From contig NZ_WBKO01000001.1 in the NCBI RefSeq assembly GCF_032842345.1, positions 434,001 to 498,000 of the forward strand: DNA of 64,000 nucleotides, written 5' to 3'. Both the position numbers and the translations under genes were made by a program. Position 1 is the first letter of the stretch. Each line of letters opens with the position of its first letter. Of this stretch, positions 42,505 through 51,303 are shown in pieces. Under the pieces are notes generated by a model. The model made no database searches. It saw only the letters and a list, made by a program, of their open reading frames with translations, and was not told the DNA's origin. Origin of the DNA: Methanoculleus caldifontis (GTDB lineage: Archaea; Halobacteriota; Methanomicrobia; Methanomicrobiales; Methanoculleaceae).

Positions 42505-43676
42505 CGTCCCTGCTTGCCCGGATCACCGGGGAAGTCCGTGGTCTTGCGGTGGTCGACGGCGAGACCGCGTACATCCGCGACCCGGTCTTCCCGGTCGTCC
42601 GGAACCGCGTCCACGCCGAGGTCGTGAAAGCGATGCTCCGTGCAGGCGGCGATCCGCTCGTAGAGCCGATCTTAAACTACGTCGCGGAGTGCCAGAACCC
42701 CAGCGGGTCATGGAACGAACTCCACGTCAACTACAGCGAGCCCTCGGCCCTGATCACCTCCTTCATCGGCGACGCGCTCCTCGAGGCCGCGGACCGGTAT
42801 CCGCACGAGGAGGCGCTCACAAAAGCCCGCGACTTCGTCCTCGCCGCCGAGAGGCGTCCGGGCTACTTCCTGAAGTCGTCGGGGTATACCGCCGACCACC
42901 TGAACGTCGACGCCTCCTGTGGGGCGTTTCTTGCACGCTATGCGGAGCGTTACGACGACCCGGAAGCCCGTGCGGCGGCAGAGAGAGCGGCGGAGAACGT
43001 CGTCTCCCACCAGCGGGACGGGTTCTTTCCGTATGCCGTCGATAAGGGGACCTACCCGTACGTCTTCGACATCCCCTGCGTCCACTACCAGGGGGTGACG
43101 ATCTACTATCTCGCAAAGATCAACGACGTTCTCCACGACGAACGGGTCGAAAGAAGCCTCGCCGAGGGCGTGGACTGGCTCGCGGCCGCCCAGCGGCCCG
43201 ATGGCCGGTTCGACTGGTCGAGGAGCGGGCTCTCCTTCGCCTACTACCTCTCCGGGGCATATGCCTTCGCCCACGCCTCCTTCACCTACGCATCAAGGTA
43301 TGACGATCGTTACCGCGAGCACGCCGACCTCTGCCTCGACCGGCTCGATGCGAGCGCGGAAGGCCTCGTGCCCCGGTGGGAGCCGGGCGGCTGGCCCGGT
43401 CTCCTCCCTTCGGTCGCGACGGCGGCAAAGACGGCGGCGCTCGGGAGCTACCCTCCGGGGCACCGGGCATTCCGGTTCGGCTACGGCATGTACCGCGAGA
43501 TCGCCCGCAGGCGGTATGCGGAGACCGCCGAGACGCGATCGTTTGAGGCGCTCTGCCGGGTGCTCCGGATCCGGTCGTCGACCGTGGAGCCGTCGAAGAA
43601 CTTTCCCGACCTCTTCATGACATCAGAGGTGCTCGACTGCCTTAGCCAGTCAGGGATATGGGGGAACCACGCATGA
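42489..43676 (+). CDS. Alpha/alpha-toroid protein of the glycan operon
   Basis: A 395-residue soluble protein with repeated helical hairpins: ILNYVAECQNPSGSWNELHVNYSEPSALITSFIGDALLEA, VDASCGAFLARYAERYDDPEARAAAERAAENVVSHQRDGFFPYAV, HYQGVTIYYLAKINDVL, GVDWLAAAQRPDGRFDWSRSGLSFAYYLSGAYAFAHASFTYA. Motifs such as QxPDGxF suggest the six-hairpin or terpenoid-cyclase toroid fold also used by heparinase-like and glucuronyl-modifying enzymes. The substrate is probably the locus glycan. Overlaps neighbours at both ends (ATGA with the oxidoreductase gene). Confidence 0.7.
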   Translation: MDGRLTSLLARITGEVRGLAVVDGETAYIRDPVFPVVRNRVHAEVVKAMLRAGGDPLVEPILNYVAECQNPSGSWNELHVNYSEPSALITSFIGDALLEAADRYPHEEALTKARDFVLAAERRPGYFLKSSGYTADHLNVDASCGAFLARYAERYDDPEARAAAERAAENVVSHQRDGFFPYAVDKGTYPYVFDIPCVHYQGVTIYYLAKINDVLHDERVERSLAEGVDWLAAAQRPDGRFDWSRSGLSFAYYLSGAYAFAHASFTYASRYDDRYREHADLCLDRLDASAEGLVPRWEPGGWPGLLPSVATAAKTAALGSYPPGHRAFRFGYGMYREIARRRYAETAETRSFEALCRVLRIRSSTVEPSKNFPDLFMTSEVLDCLSQSGIWGNHA

Positions 43677-45820
43677 AACAGGTATTGCTCGACCTTCAGT
43701 CAGGGTCCATCCAGGTGGAGGACGTTCCCGTCCCCGCCGCAACGAGGGGGGTCGTCGTTCAGAACGCCTACTCTCTCATCAGCGCCGGCACCGAGTCATC
43801 GCTGATCAACCTCGCACAGCAGTCACTCATCGGCAAGGCGAAAGCGCGTCCCGACGACGTGAAGAAAGTCCTCCAGAAGATAGGGACGGACGGCCCCCTC
43901 TCGGCCTACCAGCAGGCGATGGGCCGCCTCTCGCGGCCCGAGCCGCTCGGCTACAGCTGCGCGGGAACGGTGGTGACGACCGGGAGCGACGACTTCGAGG
44001 TCGGCGACCGGGTCGCCTGTGCCGGTGCCGGCTACGCGATCCATGCCGAGTATGTCGCGGTCCCGAAGAACCTCTGTGTCAGGGTTCCGGACGGCGTCAG
44101 TTTCCAGGAAGCGGCGTTCACGACCGTGGGGTCGATCGCGATGCAGGGCGTCAGGAACGCAGAGGTCACCGTAGGCGAGAACGTCGCGGTGATCGGCCTC
44201 GGCCTGATCGGGCTCCTCACCGTCCAGATCCTCAAGGCCGCCGGGTGCCGGGTGATCGGGATCGATATCGACCGGGAGAAACTCGCGCTCGCGGGGAACC
44301 TCGGTGCCGACGTCGTCTCGAACTACGACGGGCTCGCCGAGCGGGTGAAGGCCTTCTCGCCGTTCGGCGCGGACGCGGTCATCATCACCGCGGCGACCCG
44401 GTCGAGCGCCCCCGTCGAGGCTGCCGGCCGCCTGGTCAGGGAGAAGGGCAGGGTCGTGGTCGTCGGGAACGTGGGGATGAACATCCCCCGCGAAGTCTTC
44501 TACGAGAAGGAGGCGGAGGTCGTTGTATCCAAGTCCTACGGCCCCGGCCGCTACGACCGGAACTACGAGGAGAAAGGGATCGACTACCCGATCCTCGTCC
44601 GCTGGACCGAGCGGAGGAACATGGAGGCGTTCCTCGGCCTCGTGCAGCAGAAGAGGATCGACCTCGACCGCCTGATCACCCACACCTTCCCCCTCGATAG
44701 CGCACCGGAAGCCTACAATCTCATCAACACCGGAAAAGAACGGTTCATCGGGGTCCTTCTGCAGTACAGCCCGAACGGGGCGGGCGCCGCCGGCACCGTC
44801 ACCCGCCTCCCGGAGCCGGCGACCCGGCGGCGGGAGGTGCCGGCCGGGACGAGGACGATCGGGTGCATCGGCGCCGGGGTCCACGCCCAGAGCGCCCTCT
44901 ACCCGAACCTCCGAAGCCTCCCGGTGAATCTCGGCGGGGTCGCGACCGCGACCGGGCTCTCGGCGCAGGCGGTGGCGAAGAAGTACGGGTTTGCCTACTG
45001 CACCACCGACTACCGCAAGCTCCTCGATGACCCCGGGATCGACGCGGTGATGATCGCGACGAGAAACGACCTGCACGCCCCGATGGCGATCGAGGCCCTG
45101 CAGGCCGGAAAAGACGTCTTCGTGGAAAAACCGCTCGCCACCGATATCGACGGGCTCAGGAGCCTCGTCCGTGCATGGAGCGAGTCCGGGCAACGGCTGA
45201 TGGTCGGGTTCAACCGGCGCCACTCGCCGCTCGCGCAGAAGATGAAGGAGTTCTTCGCGAACCGGTCGACGCCGATGGTCCTGCACTACCGGGTCAACGC
45301 CGGACAGATCCCGCCCGAACACTGGGTCCACGACGACGAGCAGGGCGGCGGGATGCTGATCTCGGAGTGCTGCCACTTCTTCGACTTCATGCAGTACATG
45401 ACCGGGTCGCGGCCGGTCCAGGTCTACGCGAGAGCGATCGAGCCGACCGGGACCCTCCGGAAGTACGACAACTTCCAGGCAACCCTGGCGTTCGCCGACG
45501 GGTCGCTCGGCACCGTCACCTACACGACGCTCGGCGACCGCTCCTACTCGAAGGAGAGCGTCGAGGCCTTCTGCGACGGCGCCGTAGGCCGGATCACCGA
45601 CTTCCGCGACCTCGAACTCCGGCGGGATGGAAGAGCGTCGCGGGAGAGGAGATGGCTCTCCCAGGAGAAGGGATTCGCCGAGGAACTCCGGGCGTTCGTG
45701 AAGGGAGAGGTCCCGGACCTTGCGGATAGTGTCGCGACGACGCTCGCGACGTTCCTCGCGTGGGAGTCGATCGATACCGGGACGCCCCGGACGATCGACC
45801 TCGGAAAGGTCGGGCTCTGA
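43673..45820 (+). CDS. Bidomain ADH-Gfo/Idh/MocA oxidoreductase
   Basis: A 715-residue fusion. Residues ~1-365 are a medium-chain (zinc-type) alcohol dehydrogenase-like domain: GYSCAGTVVTTGSDDFEVGDRVACAG, NADH loop VIGLGLIGLLTVQILKAAGCRVIGIDID. Residues ~385-700 are a Gfo/Idh/MocA domain: TIGCIGAGVHAQSALYPNLRSL, ATRNDLHAPMAIEALQAGKDVFVEKPLATD (EKP), and HWVHDDEQGGGMLISECCHFFDFM. The fusion is found in surface polysaccharide loci; exact chemistry is unknown, but dehydrogenation or epimerisation of a sugar is likely. Start overlaps the upstream stop in ATGA. Confidence 0.85.
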   Translation: MKQVLLDLQSGSIQVEDVPVPAATRGVVVQNAYSLISAGTESSLINLAQQSLIGKAKARPDDVKKVLQKIGTDGPLSAYQQAMGRLSRPEPLGYSCAGTVVTTGSDDFEVGDRVACAGAGYAIHAEYVAVPKNLCVRVPDGVSFQEAAFTTVGSIAMQGVRNAEVTVGENVAVIGLGLIGLLTVQILKAAGCRVIGIDIDREKLALAGNLGADVVSNYDGLAERVKAFSPFGADAVIITAATRSSAPVEAAGRLVREKGRVVVVGNVGMNIPREVFYEKEAEVVVSKSYGPGRYDRNYEEKGIDYPILVRWTERRNMEAFLGLVQQKRIDLDRLITHTFPLDSAPEAYNLINTGKERFIGVLLQYSPNGAGAAGTVTRLPEPATRRREVPAGTRTIGCIGAGVHAQSALYPNLRSLPVNLGGVATATGLSAQAVAKKYGFAYCTTDYRKLLDDPGIDAVMIATRNDLHAPMAIEALQAGKDVFVEKPLATDIDGLRSLVRAWSESGQRLMVGFNRRHSPLAQKMKEFFANRSTPMVLHYRVNAGQIPPEHWVHDDEQGGGMLISECCHFFDFMQYMTGSRPVQVYARAIEPTGTLRKYDNFQATLAFADGSLGTVTYTTLGDRSYSKESVEAFCDGAVGRITDFRDLELRRDGRASRERRWLSQEKGFAEELRAFVKGEVPDLADSVATTLATFLAWESIDTGTPRTIDLGKVGL

Positions 45821-45832
45821 TCCGGCTAAACC

Positions 45833-45838
45833 TTTTTT
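45833..45838 (+). terminator. T6 terminator of the GT operon
   Basis: A T6 run 13 bases past the oxidoreductase stop ends the six-gene operon. Confidence 0.5.
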
Positions 45839-46022
45839 CACGAGGGTTACTGACGGGTTCGTCTGCAGCCTCGATGGCAGTCCTAGAAAGCCTCCGCCGG
45901 AAACGGGGCACCCTATCCACGGCTTTCTCCCGGCTATCGCCACGCACTGCCCCCGTTCCCCGCCGGGGAGCGACCGGCCAAAGGGTGCGAAGGGCATTAC
46001 ACACCTATATTACTGAGCTTCG

Positions 46023-46047
46023 CGCTCCTCGCACCTGACGGTGCTCA
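46023..46047. repeat. 25-base direct repeat, copy 1
   Basis: Identical over 25 bases to 46069-46093; period 46 bases. Each copy contains the hairpin GCACCTGACGGTGC. Confidence 0.8.
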
Positions 46048-46068
46048 TGCTCCTGCCCTGCAGGCAGT

Positions 46069-46093
46069 CGCTCCTCGCACCTGACGGTGCTCA
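46069..46093. repeat. 25-base direct repeat, copy 2
   Basis: Second copy of the 46023-46047 repeat, also carrying the GCACC/GGTGC hairpin. Confidence 0.8.
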
Positions 46094-46129
46094 AACTCCC
46101 TCCCCTTCTGGGAGGTCGTTCTTCGCGGC

Positions 46130-46191
46130 TTCGCGGCTTCGCGTGAGCTCATAGGGCAAAATAACAGTACGGCCTCATGCGAAGCCGCGAA
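46130..46191. repeat. Long imperfect inverted repeat (hairpin)
   Basis: Left arm 46130-46149 and right arm 46172-46191 pair over 13 perfect bases (TTCGCGGCTTCGC), then one G-U wobble and four more pairs, with a ~22-base loop. The left arm also contains a tandem TTCGCGGCT at 46122. It could be an RNA structure, a terminator, or the end of a small element. Confidence 0.6.
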
Positions 46192-46509
46192 AGTGCCTGT
46201 AGCGCCACCCACCGGGCTTCGTGTCTTATTGCGGCTCGAAGCCTGATGGCTCCCCACTCTCGCTCGCAATTAGCATGAGGTCTGAGCACGCCGACCCCGT
46301 GTAGATTCGGACGTTCCGGAAAGTCTGCGCCTCCGGAAGCATGAAGGCACGTTGCCTGCCGGGATCGTGACCGGACCCGGGGCGCAACTGCCCCTTACTG
46401 GCCGGAAGAGAGGGAAACGCATCAAAAAAAAGTATCCAGGATGAGGCCGGCCCCACTCCGGCTCCCCGGCAGGTTCACAATGGAGGTATGAATGGGCAGG
46501 AGGGACCGC

Positions 46510-47697
46510 CTACATCGTGGACAACCTCGCCTGCCTGACATACGCAAGCTGCTCGCGGATCCTCTCCGGTATCGAGCGGGGGTCCTCTCTCACCGCGGCC
46601 TCCTTCCACTCGTCGTCGCGGCAGGAGCAGTCCAGCCCTGCGAACTCGGACGTATCGAAGTTGAGGTTGTAGCGCTCGATCGCTTTGACGAACTCCGCGT
46701 CGCACGACCCGCAGTTCCGTGCCCAGTCGAGCGACTCGACCGAGTAGGTCCAGGGACTGACGTAGACGTGGGCGCGGTCCCCGAACCGCTCATGGCACTG
46801 CTGCAGGAGGTCGATCAGGCTCCAGAGCCACGGGGGGCGGTAGAGGTTGTTCTTCCAGAGCTCGTGCACGACCGTATTCTTCTCGACCGTCGTCACTTCG
46901 AGATCCACGTGGTCGATCCCGCGGGAGACGCAGTAAGAGACGGTCGAGAGGACGTCGCGCACCGCCTCGGCGTCGGTGAGGAACGGCGGTTTGACGAGCA
47001 GGAGCGGCTTCGTCAGCACGCCCATGCTCCTCATCCTCGAGTGGAAGTGGTCGAAGTTGTTGGCCGAGAACCCCTTGTTGATGCAGAGGTTCATCACCAG
47101 GGGGTCGGCCGACTCGAATCCGAACGCCACCTCGAGCTGCCGGCCGTTCAGGGACTTCTTCATCTTCGCCACGTGTTCGTCGGGCGAGTAATCGATCCTT
47201 GATTCGACGACGACCTTCTTGATGTTCTTGTAGCCGTCGATGTACGAGCAGATCTTCTCGATGGCGGCGACCGGCATCTCGCGCTCGTTGAAGATATTGC
47301 CGTCGTTGTAGACCGAGACAACCGGGTAGTCCCCGAGATCGACGGCGTCCATCACGTACTCGAACTGCGCGACGTACTCCTTCGCCGAGACCTCTCTGCC
47401 CCGGGAGGTCGCGCAGTAAAACCCGCACATGGTACATCCCCCGGTCTTCTCGACCCACTCGCAGCCCGTCGAGCGGAGGAAGATGATCAGCCGTTTGATG
47501 GGTTCACCGTCAAGGTGTCCGATCCGCTCCTCCCAGCCGATAGGGATGGTGAAATCAAGGTTCTCCGGGGCGGCTCCGTTCTGCCTGCGCAGGCCGCCGG
47601 CCAGTGCCCGGACCTCGTCCAGGACGTCATTCTCTGCAGGGAGACCCGTAAAAATCTCCGCATTGCTACTGCTATCTGATATGGCCTTCTGTAGAAT
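46510..47697 (-). CDS. Radical SAM protein, RaSEA-like (TIGR01210 type)
   Basis: About 395 residues if translated from the first open codon. The [4Fe-4S] cysteines are in RSTGCEWVEKTGGCTMCGFYC (C-x8-C-x2-C). Other RaSEA hallmarks: VVVESRIDY, LEVAFGFESADPLVMNLCINKGF, LLLVKPPFLTDAEAVRDVL, YRPPWLWSLIDLL. Family proteins include the radical SAM subunit of archaeosine synthesis. The first ATG (47430) would remove the first cluster Cys, yet no ATG, GTG or TTG occurs in frame between the upstream stop and there; candidates are ATT at 47697 after AAGGGGGG, or ATG at 47663 if a base is missing in the T5 run. The context suggests a paralogue acting on the surface polymer. Confidence 0.7.
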   Translation of the reverse strand: MLQKAISDSSSNAEIFTGLPAENDVLDEVRALAGGLRRQNGAAPENLDFTIPIGWEERIGHLDGEPIKRLIIFLRSTGCEWVEKTGGCTMCGFYCATSRGREVSAKEYVAQFEYVMDAVDLGDYPVVSVYNDGNIFNEREMPVAAIEKICSYIDGYKNIKKVVVESRIDYSPDEHVAKMKKSLNGRQLEVAFGFESADPLVMNLCINKGFSANNFDHFHSRMRSMGVLTKPLLLVKPPFLTDAEAVRDVLSTVSYCVSRGIDHVDLEVTTVEKNTVVHELWKNNLYRPPWLWSLIDLLQQCHERFGDRAHVYVSPWTYSVESLDWARNCGSCDAEFVKAIERYNLNFDTSEFAGLDCSCRDDEWKEAAVREDPRSIPERIREQLAYVRQARLSTM

Positions 47698-48183
47698 ACT
47701 CTATCCCCCCTTGCCCCCGGCCCGCACCCCCATTCCGGGGGTGCCGACCCGGTGGCTGTCGCCTGATTGTATCGAGACGTACCCCTGATAGGCTTCTGCA
47801 TATTTATACTTTGCCCAGATGCTCCCACGATAGAGGTGTGTTTGCCAAACGGCAATTTATCGCAGGAAATCGCGGGAATCGGACCTCTCGCAGAGAAGAG
47901 CGCGATCCGCGCCGGCCCATACCCGCCCGGACAGGGTATCCGGGTACCTAAAAGACCCCGATTAGCGGCGGAACCCTTGACGGCATGCCAATTTATTTAT
48001 ACACCCTTCAGGAGTATACACTCCCGATGCACCGGGGGACCGATGTCCAGGATCGCCCTCCGGAGTGTCGTCCGGCGACAGAGATCCCGGGCGAGTACCG
48101 GAGCGTGCCTGCGGACGGAGGAGGTACCACGACGCCGCTCCGGTGCGCACGGCCAAAGAGCACCCAGAATGAGGAGAGATAAT
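47698..48183. other. 486-base intergenic region with two TATA boxes
   Basis: No convincing gene. TATTTATACT at 47801-47810 and ATTTATTTAT at 47991-48000 are TATA-like on the plus strand. A TTGCC/GGCAA palindrome lies at 47842-47855. The region seems to hold the ligase promoter and a leader of ~150 bases, plus the 5' side of the radical SAM gene. Confidence 0.5.
47991..48001 (+). promoter_or_regulatory. TATA box upstream of first ligase gene
   Basis: ATTTATTTATA followed by a predicted start near 48025 gives a leader of ~160 bases before the ATG at 48184. Confidence 0.4.
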
Positions 48184-49611
48184 ATGGTACACCCGGAGGA
48201 GAGAGCCTGCGACCGGGATTCGTTCACGGCGAGAGCTCTCGGCATCCTCCCATCCTACAATATCTACAGAGAGACCTACGCCCTTCTCCGGCAGTCCCGG
48301 CAGTGGAGCCGGGAGGAACTCGAGGCCTACCAGGCGAAAGCGCTCTCGCGCCTGCTCGACCACGCCTACGAGAACGTCCCCTACTACCGCCGGGTCTTCC
48401 GCGAGCGGGAGCTCGTCCCCGCGGACATCGCGACCCCCGCCGACCTTGCCCTCCTCCCCTTCCTGACGCGGGAGGGCCTGCAGAACAACCTCTCCGACCT
48501 CAAAGCCCGGAACTACCCGGAGTCGGCCTTCGAGTACGTCACCACCGGCGGCTCCACCGGTATACCCGTCGGGTTCTACTACGAGAAAGGGGCCTCGCGG
48601 GCGCGGGAATGGGCGTTCATGAAGACCCAGTGGGACCGCGTCGGCTACCGCTTCCGCGACCGGTGCGTCATCCTCAGAGGCTACATCGTCGGCTCCCCGC
48701 ATAGCGGGGTCTACTGGAAGAAGGCGCTCTTCGGGCGGTGGCTGTTGATGTCCTCCCACTGCATGACCGACGAGAACCTCCCGGCCTACATCGACCGGAT
48801 CCGGAAGTTCCGGCCCCGGTTCATCCAGGCCTACCCGTCGATGGCCGTGGTCCTCGCCCGCTACATGGTGGAGCACGACGTCGAGCCGTTCCCGACCGTC
48901 AAAGCGATCCTCTGCGGCTCCGAGAACCTCTACCCCTGGCAGCGGAGTATGCTCGCGGAGGCCTTCGGGTGCCGGGTCTTCTCCTGGTACGGGAACTCCG
49001 AGCAGACGGTCCTCGCCGGCGAGTGCGAGGAGAGCACCCACTACCACATCTTTCCCGAGTACGGCATCGTCGAGCTGATCGGGAGAGACGGCCGGCCCGT
49101 CTCGGGACCGGGCACGATGGGCGAGGTGGTCGCGACCAACCTCACGAACTACGTCTGCCCCCTCATCCGCTACCGCACCATGGACCTTGCGACGGAGGCC
49201 GAGGGTCCCTGCGCCTGCGGCCGTGCCTACCCGCTGCTCAAGCGCGTGGAAGGAAGGGTCCAGGACTTCATCGTGACCGGCAAAGGCGAGCTTCTCTCGG
49301 GGATCACGATGAACATCGACACCGATGCGTTCGATAATGTTAAACAGTTCCAGTTCTACCAGGAGAAAGTCGGAGAAGTCATCCTGAACATCGTGAGGAA
49401 GCCTGCGTTCAGCGAGCGGGATGCCGAGTACCTCTATCACGAAGCGAGCAGGAGCTGCGGCGACGACGTCGCCATCACCATCAGGTACGTCGAGAGCATC
49501 CCGCTCACCGCCCGCGGCAAGTACCGCTACTTCGTCCAGAACCTGCCGGTACGGTTCGGCGAGAGGGAAGCGACGAAGGTCGAGCACACATCCCCCGACA
49601 TACCCGCCTGA
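48184..49611 (+). CDS. CapK/PaaK-type adenylate-forming ligase, copy 1
   Basis: A 475-residue ANL-superfamily protein of the phenylacetate-CoA ligase/CapK group. The N-terminal AYENVPYYRRVFRERELVPADI is family-typical; the ATP P-loop is YVTTGGSTGIPVGFYYE; further motifs are AILCGSENLYPWQRSMLAEAFGCRVFSWYGNSEQ, CPLIRYRTMDLA, and the hinge KRVEGRVQDFIVTGKGELLS. It lies in a surface polymer locus, so it probably activates an acyl or carboxyl group for polymer modification rather than phenylacetate. The ATG at 48184 follows GAGGAGAG. Ten bases separate it from copy 2. Confidence 0.85.
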   Translation: MVHPEERACDRDSFTARALGILPSYNIYRETYALLRQSRQWSREELEAYQAKALSRLLDHAYENVPYYRRVFRERELVPADIATPADLALLPFLTREGLQNNLSDLKARNYPESAFEYVTTGGSTGIPVGFYYEKGASRAREWAFMKTQWDRVGYRFRDRCVILRGYIVGSPHSGVYWKKALFGRWLLMSSHCMTDENLPAYIDRIRKFRPRFIQAYPSMAVVLARYMVEHDVEPFPTVKAILCGSENLYPWQRSMLAEAFGCRVFSWYGNSEQTVLAGECEESTHYHIFPEYGIVELIGRDGRPVSGPGTMGEVVATNLTNYVCPLIRYRTMDLATEAEGPCACGRAYPLLKRVEGRVQDFIVTGKGELLSGITMNIDTDAFDNVKQFQFYQEKVGEVILNIVRKPAFSERDAEYLYHEASRSCGDDVAITIRYVESIPLTARGKYRYFVQNLPVRFGEREATKVEHTSPDIPA

Positions 49612-49621
49612 TACGGGAGGC

Positions 49622-51016
49622 ATGCAGATGACAGTCAGTTCCTTCACAGCAGCATCCCATGCGAACCCGCTCACGGTGAAAGCCCTCAGTCTGGTACCGT
49701 CCTACCGCACCTACCGGGAGATGTACAGGCTCCTGCAACGGTCCCAGTGGTGGAGCCGCGAGGAACTCGAGGCCTACCAGACAGAGGCGCTCTCGCGCCT
49801 GCTCGACCACGCCTACGAAAACGTCCCCTACTACCGCCGGGTCTTTCGGGAGCAGGGGCTCGTGCCCGGAGATATCGCGGCCCCCGCCGACCTCGCCCTC
49901 CTCCCCTTCCTGACCAAGGAGATCGTCCAGGCCAACCTCCCCGACCTCAAAGCCCGGAACTACCCGGAGTCGGCCTTCGAGTATGTCCGGACATCCGGCT
50001 CAACCGGGACCCCCATGGGGTTCTACTACGAGAAAGGAGCCTCGCGGGCGCGGGAGTGGGCGTTCATGAAGACCCAGTGGGACCGCGTCGGCTACCGCTT
50101 CCACGACCGGTGCGTCATTCTCAGGGGCCACGTGGTGGACGCAGCCTCAAGCGGGACCTACTGGAAGAGGGCGCTCTTCGGGCGGTGGCTGATCATGTCC
50201 TCGCACCAGATGACCGAGGAGGCGCTGCCGGCCTACATCGACCGGATCCGGGGGTTCCGGCCCCGGTTCATCCATGCTTACCCCTCGACCGCCGTGATCC
50301 TCGCCCGCTACATGCGCGAGCACGACGTCGAACCGTTCCCGACGGTGAAGGCGGTCCTCTGCGGCTCCGAGAACCTCTACCCCTGGCAGCGGAGCCTGCT
50401 CGCGGAAGCCTTCGGGTGCCGGATCTTCTCCTGGTACGGGAACTCCGAGCAGACCGTCCTCGCCGGCGAGTGCGAGGAGAGCACCCACTACCACATCTTT
50501 CCCGAGTACAGCATCGTCGAATTGATCGGGAGGGACGGCCGGCCCGTCTCAGGACCGGGCGCTATGGGCGAGGTGGTCGCGACGAACCTCACGAACTTCG
50601 TCTGCCCCCTCATCCGCTACCGCACCATGGACGTCGCGGTCGCGACGGAGAAGCAGTGCTCGTGCGGGAGGGGGTATCCCCTGCTCGAGAAGGTGGAGGG
50701 AAGGCTCCAGGAGTTCATCGTGACCCGGAACGGGCACCTGATCTCCGTCACCCCCATCAACTACGAGTCGAGCGCGTTCGAGAACATCAGGCAGTTCCAG
50801 CTGTACCAGGAGGAGATCGGGGAGCTGGTCATGAAGGTCGTCAGAAAGCCGACCTACACCGAGGAGGATACGCAGCAGCTGACCCGGGAACTCCTCTGGC
50901 AGCTCGGCGACGAGGTGAACGTCCATGTCCGCTTCGTCGACGAGATACCCCGCACCGAGGGGGGCAAGTTCCGTTACCTGATCCAGAAACTCCCGATCTC
51001 GATCGGGGACCTCTGA
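49622..51016 (+). CDS. CapK/PaaK-type adenylate-forming ligase, copy 2
   Basis: A 464-residue paralogue of the upstream ligase. It starts MQMTVSSFTAASHANPLTVKALSLVPSYRTYREMY; the P-loop differs (YVRTSGSTGTPMGFYYE), being closer to the canonical TSGSTGTP. Cysteines in VATEKQCSCGRGYPLLEKVEGRLQEFIV resemble the Zn-like CxC of PaaK-type enzymes. Long nucleotide tracts are identical to copies 1 and 3. Co-transcribed with copy 1 (10-base gap, GGGAGGC site). The C-terminal ~110 residues diverge most, perhaps setting substrate choice. Confidence 0.85.
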   Translation: MQMTVSSFTAASHANPLTVKALSLVPSYRTYREMYRLLQRSQWWSREELEAYQTEALSRLLDHAYENVPYYRRVFREQGLVPGDIAAPADLALLPFLTKEIVQANLPDLKARNYPESAFEYVRTSGSTGTPMGFYYEKGASRAREWAFMKTQWDRVGYRFHDRCVILRGHVVDAASSGTYWKRALFGRWLIMSSHQMTEEALPAYIDRIRGFRPRFIHAYPSTAVILARYMREHDVEPFPTVKAVLCGSENLYPWQRSLLAEAFGCRIFSWYGNSEQTVLAGECEESTHYHIFPEYSIVELIGRDGRPVSGPGAMGEVVATNLTNFVCPLIRYRTMDVAVATEKQCSCGRGYPLLEKVEGRLQEFIVTRNGHLISVTPINYESSAFENIRQFQLYQEEIGELVMKVVRKPTYTEEDTQQLTRELLWQLGDEVNVHVRFVDEIPRTEGGKFRYLIQKLPISIGDL

Positions 51017-51303
51017 CGATCAGTCGACGTAGGGGACAAAACGGCGTTCCGGCCGGGAACGAACCCCGCCTACAGGGTCGGACGACGGGAGGAGCGTCCC
51101 GATCTCGTGCATGCTCAGGAAGCGGAGCGAAACGAGGCGGCCCGGTTCCTCCCTGCTTTAGACCCTATAGGGAAGGAGCCGACACTCACCGTACGGCCCC
51201 GCTTGCCGGTTCAAAGTCGTAGATAAAGAGGATTCAGGCCGCTTCCGAACAACAAGGGCCAGCGAGATTATCGGTGGGTCCGCGGACCCTTCCACCATGC
51301 ACA

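Larger units (their letters stand above)
45821..46509. other. 689-base gene-free region with repeats
   Basis: No convincing coding sequence on either strand. It holds a T6 terminator (45833-45838), a pair of 25-base direct repeats (46023-46047 and 46069-46093) and a long hairpin (46130-46191). The rest has irregular composition with short homopolymers. It separates the GT operon from the convergent radical SAM gene and may be the remains of an element or an untranslated RNA. Confidence 0.6.

Noticed and set aside
43823-45997. A 724-codon open frame opposite the bidomain oxidoreductase
   Set aside because: Same GC-rich antisense effect; the plus strand encodes recognisable Rossmann domains.
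46200-46480. Considered a tRNA or a transposase fragment in the gene-free gap
   Set aside because: No cloverleaf with a T-loop GTTCGA-type motif could be built, and the short minus-strand frame (ending GEPSGFEPQ) has no recognisable domain.
48184-51016. Considered true phenylacetate-CoA ligases linked to the PaaI thioesterase at 1824
   Set aside because: No phenylacetate pathway genes are present and the ligases sit inside a polysaccharide locus, where CapK-type relatives are common.
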